Shown here in pieces: positions 49,018-56,981 of a DNA stretch of 64,000 nucleotides; position 1 is the first letter of the stretch, and the number at the start of each line of letters is the position of its first letter. The notes below the pieces were generated by a model. That model saw only the letters and a list, made by a program, of their open reading frames with translations. It was not told the DNA's origin and made no database searches. Source of the DNA: Cupriavidus consociatus (lineage in GTDB: Bacteria > Pseudomonadota > Gammaproteobacteria > Burkholderiales > Burkholderiaceae); NCBI RefSeq assembly GCF_017814975.1, contig NZ_JAGIQA010000002.1, forward strand, positions 124,001 to 188,000, in the 5' to 3' direction. The position numbers and the translations under genes are program-made.

Positions 49018-49368
49018 ATGCGCCCCTCTACCCGAATCGTCGCCGCGGCCGCGCTGACCGTGGCCCTGGTAGCCGCTGGCCCCGCCTCCGCGCGCGGCCG
49101 CCACCATGGCGGGTCGAATGCCGGCGCGATGCTCGCCGTCGGCGCGCTGGTCGGCCTGGCCTTCGGCGCCGCGCTGGCCTCGGCGCCGGTAGTCGCCGCA
49201 CCCGTGGCGGTGGCGCCGCCGCCGGTCACCTATGCCCCCGCGCCGGTCTCATACGCGGCGCCGGCGGTGCCGCCGGGCTATTGCTACAGCGACTACGACC
49301 GCGCCTATGTACCGTGCGGCCCGCAGCCGTCCGGCTACTACCGGCAACAGCCATACTACGGCTACTGA
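49018..49368 (+). CDS. Small secreted/envelope Pro-Ala-Tyr-rich protein
   Basis: 116 residues; AAGGAG upstream of ATG 49018. A signal peptide (IVAAAALTVALVAAGPASARG) is followed by a Gly/Ala helix (AGAMLAVGALVGLAFGAALASAPVVAAPV) and a PVTYAPAPVSYAAPAVPPGY repeat region, then CYSDYDRAYVPCGPQPSGYYRQQPYYGY with two cysteines that may pair. This plan (GGSNAG..., glycine-zipper-like helix, then proline/tyrosine tail) is common in small envelope proteins of Burkholderiales of unknown function. It lies 2 bp before the NodS-like gene, so they may be expressed together. Confidence 0.75.
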   Translation: MRPSTRIVAAAALTVALVAAGPASARGRHHGGSNAGAMLAVGALVGLAFGAALASAPVVAAPVAVAPPPVTYAPAPVSYAAPAVPPGYCYSDYDRAYVPCGPQPSGYYRQQPYYGY

Positions 49369-49370
49369 GC

Positions 49371-49955
49371 ATGCCGGTCGATCGCGATTACTTCAGCCGG
49401 CTGTACGGCCGGCAGGAAGATCCCTGGGGCATTGGCACGCGCTGGTACGAGGCACGCAAGCGCGCGCTGCTGATGGCCACGCTGCCGCGCGAACGCTTTG
49501 CACGCGCGTTCGAGCCCGGCTGCGGCGGGGGGCATCTTACCGTCGAACTGGCGCCGCGCTGCGATGCGCTGGTGGCAATGGAGCTGGCCGACAGCGCGGC
49601 CGGGCAGGCGCGGCAACGCGTGGCAGAGTTTGCGCACGTGCAGGTGCTGACGGGGGAACTGCCACAGCATTGGCCCGAGGGATCGTTCGACCTGATCGTG
49701 TTTTCCGAACTGGGGTACTACTTCCCGAAGTCCGACTGGCACGAGGTCGCAGCGCTTGCGGCGGGTGCATTGAGTGAAGACGGTGTCATTGTCGCCTGCC
49801 ATTTCCGCCACCTGTTCGCGGAGCAGCAGATCACCGCGCAGGCAGTGCATGACGCGATCGGCGCGCAGCCCGGGCTGTACGGGCATATTCATCACCAGGA
49901 GCCGGATTTCACGATGGATTTGTGGTCCAGGCAGTTGGAGATGAGGTTGGCCTGA
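49371..49955 (+). CDS. NodS-like SAM-dependent methyltransferase
   Basis: 194 residues. VDRDYFSRLYGRQEDPWGIGTRWYEARKRALLMATLP is the conserved NodS-family N-terminus; SAM motif I is FEPGCGGGHLTVELAPRCD, with LVAMELADSAAGQAR as the second acidic strand, and FDLIVFSELGYYF as motif IV. NodS itself N-methylates chitooligosaccharide, but non-nodulating members have other, mostly unknown amine substrates. The ATG at 49371 comes 2 bp after the upstream stop; the ribosome site would lie inside that gene. The frame is also open further upstream, but this start matches the family N-terminus. Confidence 0.85.
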   Translation: MPVDRDYFSRLYGRQEDPWGIGTRWYEARKRALLMATLPRERFARAFEPGCGGGHLTVELAPRCDALVAMELADSAAGQARQRVAEFAHVQVLTGELPQHWPEGSFDLIVFSELGYYFPKSDWHEVAALAAGALSEDGVIVACHFRHLFAEQQITAQAVHDAIGAQPGLYGHIHHQEPDFTMDLWSRQLEMRLA

Positions 49956-50229
49956 TTGAGGTGTGGCTGGGGTGGGCCCTCGCGCTCAAGGTTGATGTCG
50001 CCGCCAAGGATTCGAAGCAATCGATCCAGGCAATCGCCAGGATCCCCCAAAAGGTCGTCGTACATCACTTACTTCCAGGATTCCTTGTTCTGGCAACTGC
50101 CTGATAAGAACACGGCTTTCACACGTAGTGCCGTTTCGAAAAAGCTGCACGGGTTCGTGAGGTGCTTTGCAATCGGAACTTGACAGACTAATGTTGGACT
50201 GTGCTTCGGTCCAGACGACGGAGGCAGTT

Positions 50230-51705
50230 ATGAGCACGGTCTCCATAGAACCCGGCAGTTTTCAGGTTGCAGCGCCGCAAAACCCCGGTGAAGTCATCGC
50301 ACTGATCAGGAAGCACGCGATCCAGGTCGTCGACCTGAGGTTCACCGACTTGCCTGGCGTGTGGCAGCACTTCTCGATCACGCTGCCGGAAGTCAACGAC
50401 GATTTATTCTCCGCCGGCATCGGATTCGACGGGTCTTCCATCCGTGGGTTCCAGGAAATACACGAGTCCGACATGCTGGTCAGGCCTGACCCTGCCACAG
50501 CATTCGTCGACCCGTTTTGCACGGCACCAACCCTGGCGCTGATCTGCGACGTACTGGACCCTGTCCTGCACCAGCCATATTCGCGCGATCCGCGCTACAT
50601 CGCACGAAAGGCGGAGCTGTACCTCCAGCAAACCGGCCTGGCTACGGTTTGCTATGTTGGCCCCGAACTGGAGTTCTTCATTTTCGACTCTATTCGCTTC
50701 GGGCAGGACCAGCACTCTGGCTACTACTACGTCGAATCCGCCGAAGGCGAATGGGCCTCGGGTCGTGACGAAGGCGCCTATGGCGGAGGCAATCTTGGCT
50801 ACAAGCAGAACTACAAGGGAGGGTACTTTCCAGTGCCGCCAAGCGATACGCTGCAGGACATCCGCTCCGAAATCGTACTCGCGCTGATGCAGGCAGGCGT
50901 CCAGGTCGAGGTGCATCACCATGAGGTAGCCACGGCGGGCCAGAATGAAATCGACATGCGCTTTGCGCCGCTGACCCGAATGGCGGACAACGTGATGATG
51001 TATAAGTACATCTGCAAGAATGTTGCACGCCGCCACGGCAAGGTCGCCACATTCATGCCCAAGCCGCTGTTTGCCGACAACGCGAGCGGCATGCATTGCC
51101 ACCAGAGCCTCTGGCGCGGCGGCGAGAACCTCTTCTATGACGAGAACGGTTGGGCGCAGACGTCGCAGCTATGCCGTTGGTACATCGGCGGCTTGCTCAA
51201 GCACGCCCCCGCCCTGATGGCGTTCTGCGCGCCGAGCACAAACTCCTACAAGCGACTGGTGCCTGGATACGAGGCGCCTGTCAACCTGGCCATGTCGCAG
51301 CGCAACCGGTCTGCCGCCGCCAGGATTCCAATGGTTTCGGATTCCCCTGGCGCCAGGCGCGTTGAATTTCGCTGTCCTGACCCGTCGGCCAATGCCTACC
51401 TCGCCTTCGCGGCAATGCTGCTCGCCGGGCTCGACGGCATTGAGAACCAGACGGACCCGGGCGACCCGCTCGACAAGAACATCTATGATCTGCCACCGGA
51501 GGAAGCCGCCAGCATCCGGCAGGTTCCAGGTTCCCTCGAAGAGTCCCTATCCGCACTGGAATCCGACTCGGCATTCCTGCAAAAGGGAGATGTCTTCACT
51601 GAAGACCTGCTCAGGACCTGGATTGACTACAAGCGCACACGCGAGATTGATACATTGAAGTTACGGCCGCACCCTTGGGAGTTCCACCTCTACTTCGACA
51701 TTTGA
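50230..51705 (+). CDS. glnA: Glutamine synthetase type I
   Basis: 491 residues from ATG 50230 (CGGAGGCAG upstream). Type I GS marks: IGFDGSSIRGFQEIHESDMLVRPDPATAFVDPF, CYVGPELEFFIFDSIRF, GYFPVPPSD, HHHEVATAGQNEIDMRF, FMPKPLFADNASGMHCHQSLW, KRLVPGYEAPVNLAMSQRNRSAAARIP and the late KNIYDLPPEEAAS with the adenylylation tyrosine (Y419). It forms glutamine from glutamate, ammonia and ATP. It is probably a secondary GS: there is no ntrBC or PII gene alongside, and it sits in a block with different base use. A run of LysR/Bug/C45 genes follows. It may scavenge ammonia released by an amidase in the block. Confidence 0.9.
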   Translation: MSTVSIEPGSFQVAAPQNPGEVIALIRKHAIQVVDLRFTDLPGVWQHFSITLPEVNDDLFSAGIGFDGSSIRGFQEIHESDMLVRPDPATAFVDPFCTAPTLALICDVLDPVLHQPYSRDPRYIARKAELYLQQTGLATVCYVGPELEFFIFDSIRFGQDQHSGYYYVESAEGEWASGRDEGAYGGGNLGYKQNYKGGYFPVPPSDTLQDIRSEIVLALMQAGVQVEVHHHEVATAGQNEIDMRFAPLTRMADNVMMYKYICKNVARRHGKVATFMPKPLFADNASGMHCHQSLWRGGENLFYDENGWAQTSQLCRWYIGGLLKHAPALMAFCAPSTNSYKRLVPGYEAPVNLAMSQRNRSAAARIPMVSDSPGARRVEFRCPDPSANAYLAFAAMLLAGLDGIENQTDPGDPLDKNIYDLPPEEAASIRQVPGSLEESLSALESDSAFLQKGDVFTEDLLRTWIDYKRTREIDTLKLRPHPWEFHLYFDI

Positions 51706-51739
51706 TCAACCAGCGCTACTTGCCCAGCAGAGGCCACCG

Positions 51740-52219
51740 ATGCCGCTCATACTGACATCCCCCGCGTTTGCCCAAGGCGGGGAGATCCCCACTGTGCACA
51801 CGTGCGAAGGCGCCGATGTGTCACCTCCCCTGGCGTGGTCAGGGTTGCCACCCTCCACCGCCAGCCTGGTCTTGATTGTCGATGATCCGGATGCGCCAGA
51901 CCCGGCGTCACCGCAAATGACATGGGTCCATTGGCTCGTGTACAACCTGCCTCCCAGTTCCGGCTCGCTTGCACAAGGCATGAGCCGGCAAAGCTTGCCG
52001 CCTGGCGCTCGCGAAGGTTTCAACGACTGGCACCGTGCCGATTACGGCGGACCGTGCCCTCCAATTGGCCGGCACCGGTATTTCCACAAGCTATATGCCT
52101 TGGACGTCGTGCTGCCAGAGCTCGGCAAGCCGGACAAGGCGGCACTTGAACAGGCGATGCAGGGGCACATATTGGCCCATGCCGAACTCATCGGGACCTA
52201 CCAGAAGCATAGGCGCTGA
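51740..52219 (+). CDS. PEBP (YbhB/YbcL) family protein
   Basis: 159 residues. Core PEBP motifs: SPPLAWSGLPPSTASLVLIVDDPDAPDP (ligand-site DPDAP), WVHWLVYNLPPSS, GFNDWHRADYGGPCPPIGRHRYFHKLYALDVVL. This bacterial family binds small anionic or phospholipid-like ligands at the conserved pocket; cell role unclear. No signal peptide, so cytoplasmic. It is 34 bp after the glutamine synthetase gene with GAGGCCACCG as ribosome site, so probably co-transcribed. Confidence 0.87.
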   Translation: MPLILTSPAFAQGGEIPTVHTCEGADVSPPLAWSGLPPSTASLVLIVDDPDAPDPASPQMTWVHWLVYNLPPSSGSLAQGMSRQSLPPGAREGFNDWHRADYGGPCPPIGRHRYFHKLYALDVVLPELGKPDKAALEQAMQGHILAHAELIGTYQKHRR

Positions 52220-52402
52220 CGTAGTCGTGCATCTGGCAGGAGTCTCCTGCCTTACCCCCATTGGTAGCTGCCGCACCGGTTTGCCGGTGAGCTGGGCGAC
52301 GGCAAACCCGGTGTACGAATGGCCGACGCTGCGCCAGAAGCGCTGTGAACCTTCCTTGTCGTCGCGTCGACGCCGGGTAGCCGCGTGCTGACTTCTCCCG
52401 GA

Positions 52403-53317
52403 TTAGACGAGCATCGATATGACTGCGTCTCGCATCCAGCGATGCGACAGCGATGGGTCCCAGCGCGAATGCCATGCAATCGAGTACGTCCGATTTTGCA
52501 CTTCGGCCGGCAATTCCAGTACGCTCAGTTCGAACTGGCTCGCCAGGATCCGCGCAACACGCACCGGCAGGGTTATTGCCGCGTCGCTCTCGCGCATGGC
52601 GAACGGTGCCAGGGACAGCGTCGAGACATACATCGGAAACCTGCGCTTGGGCAATCCATGATCCTTGAGGAGGTTGTCGACGTCGTTGTCTCGTCCAAGC
52701 ATATTGATCGTGCTGATAAAGCGCATCTCGGCAAGATCGGCCAGCTCCAGCCGCTTCTCGCTGAGTGGATGATCGCGCCTCACCAGACATACACGCCGTT
52801 CTTCGAACAGCGGAAAGAACGTCACGTTGTGCGCCTGGCGGTCGAAGCGGCCAATCGCAAGGTCGATGGCGCCCGTTTCGAGCTCCTCGACAGGCGTGAC
52901 ATCCCCATATACGGGGAAAAAGTAGGCGGCCGCGTTGGGCGCTTCAGTTTCGAGAAACTTGTGCAGCAAGGGGGCCAACAAGAGTTCGACGGCACTCGTT
53001 GTGCCGATCTTGAATACCTGGGCCGATTCGGATGGATGAAAGCCCCCACCCTCCTCCAGCGCGTGGTCGACGGCTTCCAGTGCGCGCCTGACCGTATCGC
53101 GGAGAGTGCGGGCCAGCTCAGTGGGCTCCAGTTTTCCGCGAACCCTGACAAAAAGCGGGTCGGACAGTTCTTCCCTCAACCGGGCAAGATCGCGGCTCAC
53201 GCCCGGCTGCGTGCGCGCGAGTTTTTCCGCGGTTTTGGTAACGCTGCCCGTCTCCATCAGGGACTCGAATACCACCAGCAGATTCAGGTCGAAGCGTCTT
53301 AGCGACAGGAGATTCAT
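52403..53317 (-). CDS. LysR-family transcriptional regulator
   Basis: 304 residues from ATG 53317 (ribosome site weak). HTH: RRFDLNLLVVFESLMETGSVTKTAEKLARTQPGVSRDLARLREEL, with DPLFVRVRGKLEPTELA. The effector domain starts FKIGTTSAVELLLAPLLHKFLE. This resembles the NodD/LinR/NahR type (RRFDLNLLVVFE). It is divergent from the Bug-C45 gene pair, with a palindrome ATACC-N6-GGTAT at 53387-53402 that overlaps a candidate promoter, so it probably controls that pair. It is convergent with the PEBP gene. Confidence 0.87.
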   Translation of the reverse strand: MNLLSLRRFDLNLLVVFESLMETGSVTKTAEKLARTQPGVSRDLARLREELSDPLFVRVRGKLEPTELARTLRDTVRRALEAVDHALEEGGGFHPSESAQVFKIGTTSAVELLLAPLLHKFLETEAPNAAAYFFPVYGDVTPVEELETGAIDLAIGRFDRQAHNVTFFPLFEERRVCLVRRDHPLSEKRLELADLAEMRFISTINMLGRDNDVDNLLKDHGLPKRRFPMYVSTLSLAPFAMRESDAAITLPVRVARILASQFELSVLELPAEVQNRTYSIAWHSRWDPSLSHRWMRDAVISMLV

Positions 53318-53386
53318 TTTTCGATCTCGGATGCGGGCGCACGGCACCTGTCCTGGCCGGCCCGTCCCGGCTCAGGCCAGCAAATC

Positions 53387-53402
53387 ATACCAAATTCGGT
53401 AT
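53387..53402. promoter_or_regulatory. LysR-type palindrome before Bug-C45 genes
   Basis: ATACC-AAATTC-GGTAT. Symmetric, in the divergent LysR/Bug gap, overlapping the candidate -35 of the Bug promoter. The T-to-A distance is N12 instead of the classic N11. Confidence 0.45.
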
Positions 53403-53423
53403 GTCGACCAGAAATAATATGAT
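53395..53423 (+). promoter_or_regulatory. Candidate promoter of Bug-C45 operon
   Basis: TTCGGT (53395-53400), 17-bp spacer, TATGAT (53418-53423). The -35 is poor, as expected for an activator-dependent promoter. Confidence 0.4.
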
Positions 53424-53505
53424 GAAAAACTGATGTTTTCAGGCGCCATACTTAGCGCACAAGACGGTGTTGCAGAACGCAGCACCGGCATCGCGGAGAC
53501 TGAAG

Positions 53506-54489
53506 ATGAAGGATGTTTTCAAGGCGCTGACGTGCTGTGGTGCCGTGGCCGCCACCTGCCTGGCAGCCAATGCATTGGCCCAGGACACGTTTCCGGCGAA
53601 ACCGATTCGGCTGATTGTGCCGCTGCCGCCCGGCGGGGGTGCAGACGGCCTCGCGCGGATCTGGGGCGATTATGTGGCCCGTCACCTGGGTGCAACCGTC
53701 GTGGTGGAAAACCGCGCCGGGGCCAACGGATCGATCGCGGCGGCATACGTCGCCACCCAGCCGGCTGACGGCTACACGATCCTGCTCGCCACCCAGTCCA
53801 ATCTCGCACTCAACCGTTTCTCGTACGGCAAGCTGAACTACGATCCCGACCAGAGCTTCGCCGGCGTCGGCCTTCTCGCCACCACTCCGCAAGTATTGCT
53901 GGCCAATAACGCCGTCCCGGCAAACAACATCGCGGATCTGATCCGTCTGGCCAAGGCATCGCCGGGGAAGTTCTCCTACAGCACCGCGGGAAAAGGAAAC
54001 TCCACCCACTTGAATATGGAGATATTCGCCAGGCATGTTGGCGTGGATCTTCTCAATGTTCCCTACAAAGGCAGCGCTGCCGCCTTGCTGGCCGTTGTGG
54101 GCGGCGAAACCCAGTTGACCAGCGCCGTGGTCTTTTCCGCGATCCCGTTTATCAAGGAAAAGAAGGTCAAGCCGCTGGTCGTATTTGCCGACAAGCGGGT
54201 TCCCGAAATGCCCGATGTCCCTACGCAGGCTGAAATCGGGATTCCCAAGTCGCTGGGCGGCGGCTGGTATGGCCTGGTTGCGCCAAAGGGAACGCCCGAC
54301 GCCATCATCCAGAAGCTCAATGCGGCCACCACGAAGATGTGGGCAGATCCTGAATCCCGGCAGAAATTGGGCAGGATCTACATGGCGGAACCCGCGGATA
54401 AAACGGCTTCCGCTGTCGCGAAATCCACCCGGCAGGATGCTGAACAGTGGGGCCCGCTGGTCAGATCCCTGAACCTGGCGGCGCAGTAA
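53506..54489 (+). CDS. Bug (TctC) family periplasmic binding protein
   Basis: 327 residues from ATG 53506 (CGGAGACTGAAG upstream). Signal peptide ends near ANALAQD. Family marks: FPAKPIRLIVPLPPGGGAD, VVVENRAGANG, TQPADGYTILLAT, YSTAGKGNSTHLNME, NVPYKGSAAALLAVVGGE. It lies between a divergent LysR regulator and a C45-type acyltransferase, 55 bp from the latter, suggesting import or sensing of the compound that the C45 protein processes. Confidence 0.88.
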   Translation: MKDVFKALTCCGAVAATCLAANALAQDTFPAKPIRLIVPLPPGGGADGLARIWGDYVARHLGATVVVENRAGANGSIAAAYVATQPADGYTILLATQSNLALNRFSYGKLNYDPDQSFAGVGLLATTPQVLLANNAVPANNIADLIRLAKASPGKFSYSTAGKGNSTHLNMEIFARHVGVDLLNVPYKGSAAALLAVVGGETQLTSAVVFSAIPFIKEKKVKPLVVFADKRVPEMPDVPTQAEIGIPKSLGGGWYGLVAPKGTPDAIIQKLNAATTKMWADPESRQKLGRIYMAEPADKTASAVAKSTRQDAEQWGPLVRSLNLAAQ

Positions 54490-54544
54490 GACCTCGTTTG
54501 GGCAGACCACGGCTGAACGGTCCCTGCCCCTTCATGACTGCTGG

Positions 54545-55687
54545 ATGATGGATATTCGAATGCGTGAAATGCAATACTTCCCGCTCGTGGACGTGGCCGG
54601 CGGGCCATACGACCGCGGGCTGCAACACGGGGGCGCGGTACCCGAACGAATCGCTGCCGGTGCGGCGCTATACCGAGCCCAACTCGGCCGTCGCGGCCTG
54701 GACGATGCCTCCATCGAGCGGCTCGCACGCGCGATGCTTCCGCAAATCGAAGCATTCGACCCGGCCTACCTGGAAGAGATGCGCGGCATCGCCCATGGCG
54801 CCGGTACTTCGCTCGAAGACGTCGTCGTCATCAATTGCCGGACGGAGATGCTGTATGGCTTCTCGACAATCGGCGGCAACGCGGCACAGGAAGACGGCGG
54901 CGAAGACGGCGATTGCACCGGGCTGGTGGTATTACCGAAACGCTCCGCCACAGGCCGGCTGCTGCATGCGCACAACTGGGACTGGCGCCAGGAGTGCGTG
55001 GATACCTGCATCGTCCTGCGCATCCGCGCCGAAAATGGCCCCGATATCCTGGCCTTCACGGAAGCCGGTGCCCTGGCGCGGCACGGTTTCAACAGTAACG
55101 GCGTGTCGCTTACAGGGAATGCGCTGTCCTGCCATGAGGATTATCAGCATGGCCCCGGCGTCCCGGTAGTGCTTTTGCGCCGGCGGCTCCTGGAATCCGC
55201 CAACCTCGCGCACGCGATGCGAACCGTATGGAACGCCCGGCGCTACTGCTCGAGCAACATGATCCTTGCGCAGAGCAGCACCACCGACGGGTGTTGCGCA
55301 AGCCTTGAAGCTGCACCCACCGACGTGTATTGGACGCTTCCTCAGGATGATGTGCTCGTGCATGCCAATCATTGGCTATCGCCCGTGGCAGTCACAAGGC
55401 TTCGGGACCCCGGGCTGGCCACAAGGCCCGATAGCCTCTACAGGCAGCATCGCGTGGAGCATGCCCTGCGCTCCATGACGGACCGTGGCATTGAATGGAG
55501 CGATATCCGATCCATTCTGGCGGACGACTTCGGTTTCCCCGACGGAGTATTGCGCAGCCCGAAGCCCGGTGATTTCAGCAGCATCTCCGCCACGGTGGCA
55601 ACGACGCTGATGGATGCCGCCAACAAGGTCATGTGGGTGGCCCGCAAGCCGTATGAATGCCGCGAGTTTCAGGAATATACGCTCTAG
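54545..55687 (+). CDS. C45-family autoproteolytic acyltransferase/hydrolase
   Basis: 380 residues from ATG 54545; ATG 54548 and ATG 54560 are alternatives and no clear ribosome site decides between them. Peptidase C45 (penicillin acyltransferase-like) pattern: GGPYDRGLQHG near the start, DPAYLEEMRGIAHGAG, VVVINCRTEMLY, then DGDCTGLVVLP with the nucleophile Cys (C124) that would become N-terminal after self-cleavage, LHAHNWDWRQE and GFNSNGVSLTGNAL. The substrate is probably an N-acyl amino acid or amide. It is 55 bp after the Bug gene. Confidence 0.82.
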   Translation: MMDIRMREMQYFPLVDVAGGPYDRGLQHGGAVPERIAAGAALYRAQLGRRGLDDASIERLARAMLPQIEAFDPAYLEEMRGIAHGAGTSLEDVVVINCRTEMLYGFSTIGGNAAQEDGGEDGDCTGLVVLPKRSATGRLLHAHNWDWRQECVDTCIVLRIRAENGPDILAFTEAGALARHGFNSNGVSLTGNALSCHEDYQHGPGVPVVLLRRRLLESANLAHAMRTVWNARRYCSSNMILAQSSTTDGCCASLEAAPTDVYWTLPQDDVLVHANHWLSPVAVTRLRDPGLATRPDSLYRQHRVEHALRSMTDRGIEWSDIRSILADDFGFPDGVLRSPKPGDFSSISATVATTLMDAANKVMWVARKPYECREFQEYTL

Positions 55688-55814
55688 TGCAAGGCGGACA
55701 GCGCCCCCATCGATAGCGCAGAAACATCATCACCCCTGGAAAGCGTGCCGAAGTGCCGATCCTGTAACAAAAAGGTAGACGCACTGCCCTGTCACAAAGA
55801 CTTCACTTTCAAAA

Positions 55815-55848
55815 TTTCCATGATTCTATTATCTTCGAATCATGGAAA
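55815..55848. promoter_or_regulatory. ArsR operator: 12-bp perfect inverted repeat
   Basis: Arms TTTCCATGATTC and GAATCATGGAAA separated by 10 bp that contain TATTAT (55827-55832), a good -10 box. The right arm covers the arsR start codon (55842), so bound ArsR would cover promoter and start together. Confidence 0.7.
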
Positions 55849-56177
55849 CAGACCACGCACTTGAAGCGCTCGCCGCGCTCGCTCATTCGATCCGCCTGTC
55901 CGTGTTCAGGCTGCTGGTTCAGGCCGGTCCACAAGGACTACCGGCTGGCCGGATTGCTGAACTGATGGAAGTGCCCGCATCTTCGCTGTCCTTCCATTTG
56001 AAGGAATTGCACCGCGCGGGCCTGCTTTCCAGCCGCCAGGACGGACGCTCCATCATCTATATGGCTCGTTTCGAGACCATGAACGCATTGCTGGGTTACC
56101 TCACGGAGAACTGCTGCAGCGGCAATCCGTGCTCGCCTGTGTCCAGCTGCACCATCGCCTCCGAGTCCAAATCATGA
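55842..56177 (+). CDS. arsR: ArsR-family As(III)-responsive repressor
   Basis: 111 residues. Winged helix ALAALAHSIRLSVFRLLVQAGPQGLPAGRIAELMEVPASSLSFHLKELHRAGLLSSRQDGRSIIYMA. The DNA-recognition helix carries no Cys pair; instead a C-terminal cluster CC-N4-C-N5-C (C91, C92, C97, C103) is present. That is like the C-terminal As(III) site of Acidithiobacillus ferrooxidans ArsR rather than the alpha-3 site of plasmid R773 ArsR. No Shine-Dalgarno is visible, and the -10 is about 10 bp before ATG, so the mRNA may be nearly leaderless. Its stop overlaps the next start (ATGA). Confidence 0.87.
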   Translation: METDHALEALAALAHSIRLSVFRLLVQAGPQGLPAGRIAELMEVPASSLSFHLKELHRAGLLSSRQDGRSIIYMARFETMNALLGYLTENCCSGNPCSPVSSCTIASESKS

Positions 56178-56438
56178 AACGCTTCCACGTCCACGTCAGC
56201 GTCGCCGACCTGACCGCGAGCATCCGTTATTCCTCGGCCCTCTTCGCCGCCGAACCCACTGCATTGGGGTGTCGCCGATCCGGCCGCCTGCGTGGGTACG
56301 GAAGCCCAGATGCTGCAGGCTATCAACGACGCAACCATTACGCTCAAGCGCCGTATCGAATTGTTCCTGTCATTGCCGCTTCCTAAGCTGGACGCGGTCG
56401 CGCTTCGGAAGGCTGTCCAGGACATCGGAACGCGCTGA
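56174..56438 (+). pseudogene. Broken arsI-arsC chimera
   Basis: The first about 29 codons (MKRFHVHVSVADLTASIRY to FAAEPT) are the N-terminus of an ArsI/CadI-type glyoxalase-fold protein. The frame then changes content: after about 56261 a different frame reads HWGVADPAACVGTEAQMLQ then ITLKRRIELFLSLPLP (56262-56438), the C-terminus of a low-molecular-weight-phosphatase-type ArsC. So a deletion fused the arsI start to the end of an arsC, with a frame change at the joint; in the starting frame a stop comes at 56386. Neither protein can be functional. An intact arsC follows at 56482. Confidence 0.75.
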
Positions 56439-56481
56439 CTCGTTTACTGAACCGCATTCATTCTTGATTTCACAGCGCTCC

Positions 56482-56976
56482 ATGACGACGAACGTATTGA
56501 TCCTCTGTACCCATAATTCGGCCCGCAGCGTGCTGAGCGAGGGAATGCTGAACCATCTGGCCAGGCAATTCGGCCGGGACGTACGCGCCTATAGTGCCGG
56601 AAGTTCACCCAGCGGACGGATCAACCCGTTCGCCATCGAGGCGCTGGGTAACGCCGGCGTCGACGTCAGCGGTTATCGCAGCAAGAGCTGGGATGAGTTC
56701 ACTGGTGACGGTGCCCCGGAGATGCACATTGTCATCACTGTCTGTGACAGCGCGGCGGCCGAGGAATGCCCGTACTGGCCGGGAGGCCCGGTCAAGGTGC
56801 ATTGGGGATATGCCGATCCCTCCAATGCGCCGGGCGGTGATGAAGGGAAGCGCCAGGCCTTCGAGCTGACGCGGCAGGCCATCGGCTATCGGATGATGCA
56901 ACTGCTGATGCTACCGCTGGATTCGATGAGCAACGCCGAGTTGCAGGAACACCTTGAGCGTATTTCCAAGAGTTGA
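56482..56976 (+). CDS. arsC: Arsenate reductase, LMW-phosphatase type
   Basis: 164 residues from ATG 56482. P-loop VLILCTHNSARS (C9, the CX5R-type loop CTHNSARS), then YSAGSSPSGRINPFAIEAL, DEF, the redox cysteine region VCDSAAAEECPYWPGG, and HWGYADPSNAP with the catalytic Asp. It reduces arsenate to arsenite using thioredoxin- or glutaredoxin-type thiols. It is longer at the C-terminus than small ArsCs. The stop lies 5 bp before aqpS, so arsenite can leave through that channel. Confidence 0.88.
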   Translation: MTTNVLILCTHNSARSVLSEGMLNHLARQFGRDVRAYSAGSSPSGRINPFAIEALGNAGVDVSGYRSKSWDEFTGDGAPEMHIVITVCDSAAAEECPYWPGGPVKVHWGYADPSNAPGGDEGKRQAFELTRQAIGYRMMQLLMLPLDSMSNAELQEHLERISKS

Positions 56977-56981
56977 GCGCC

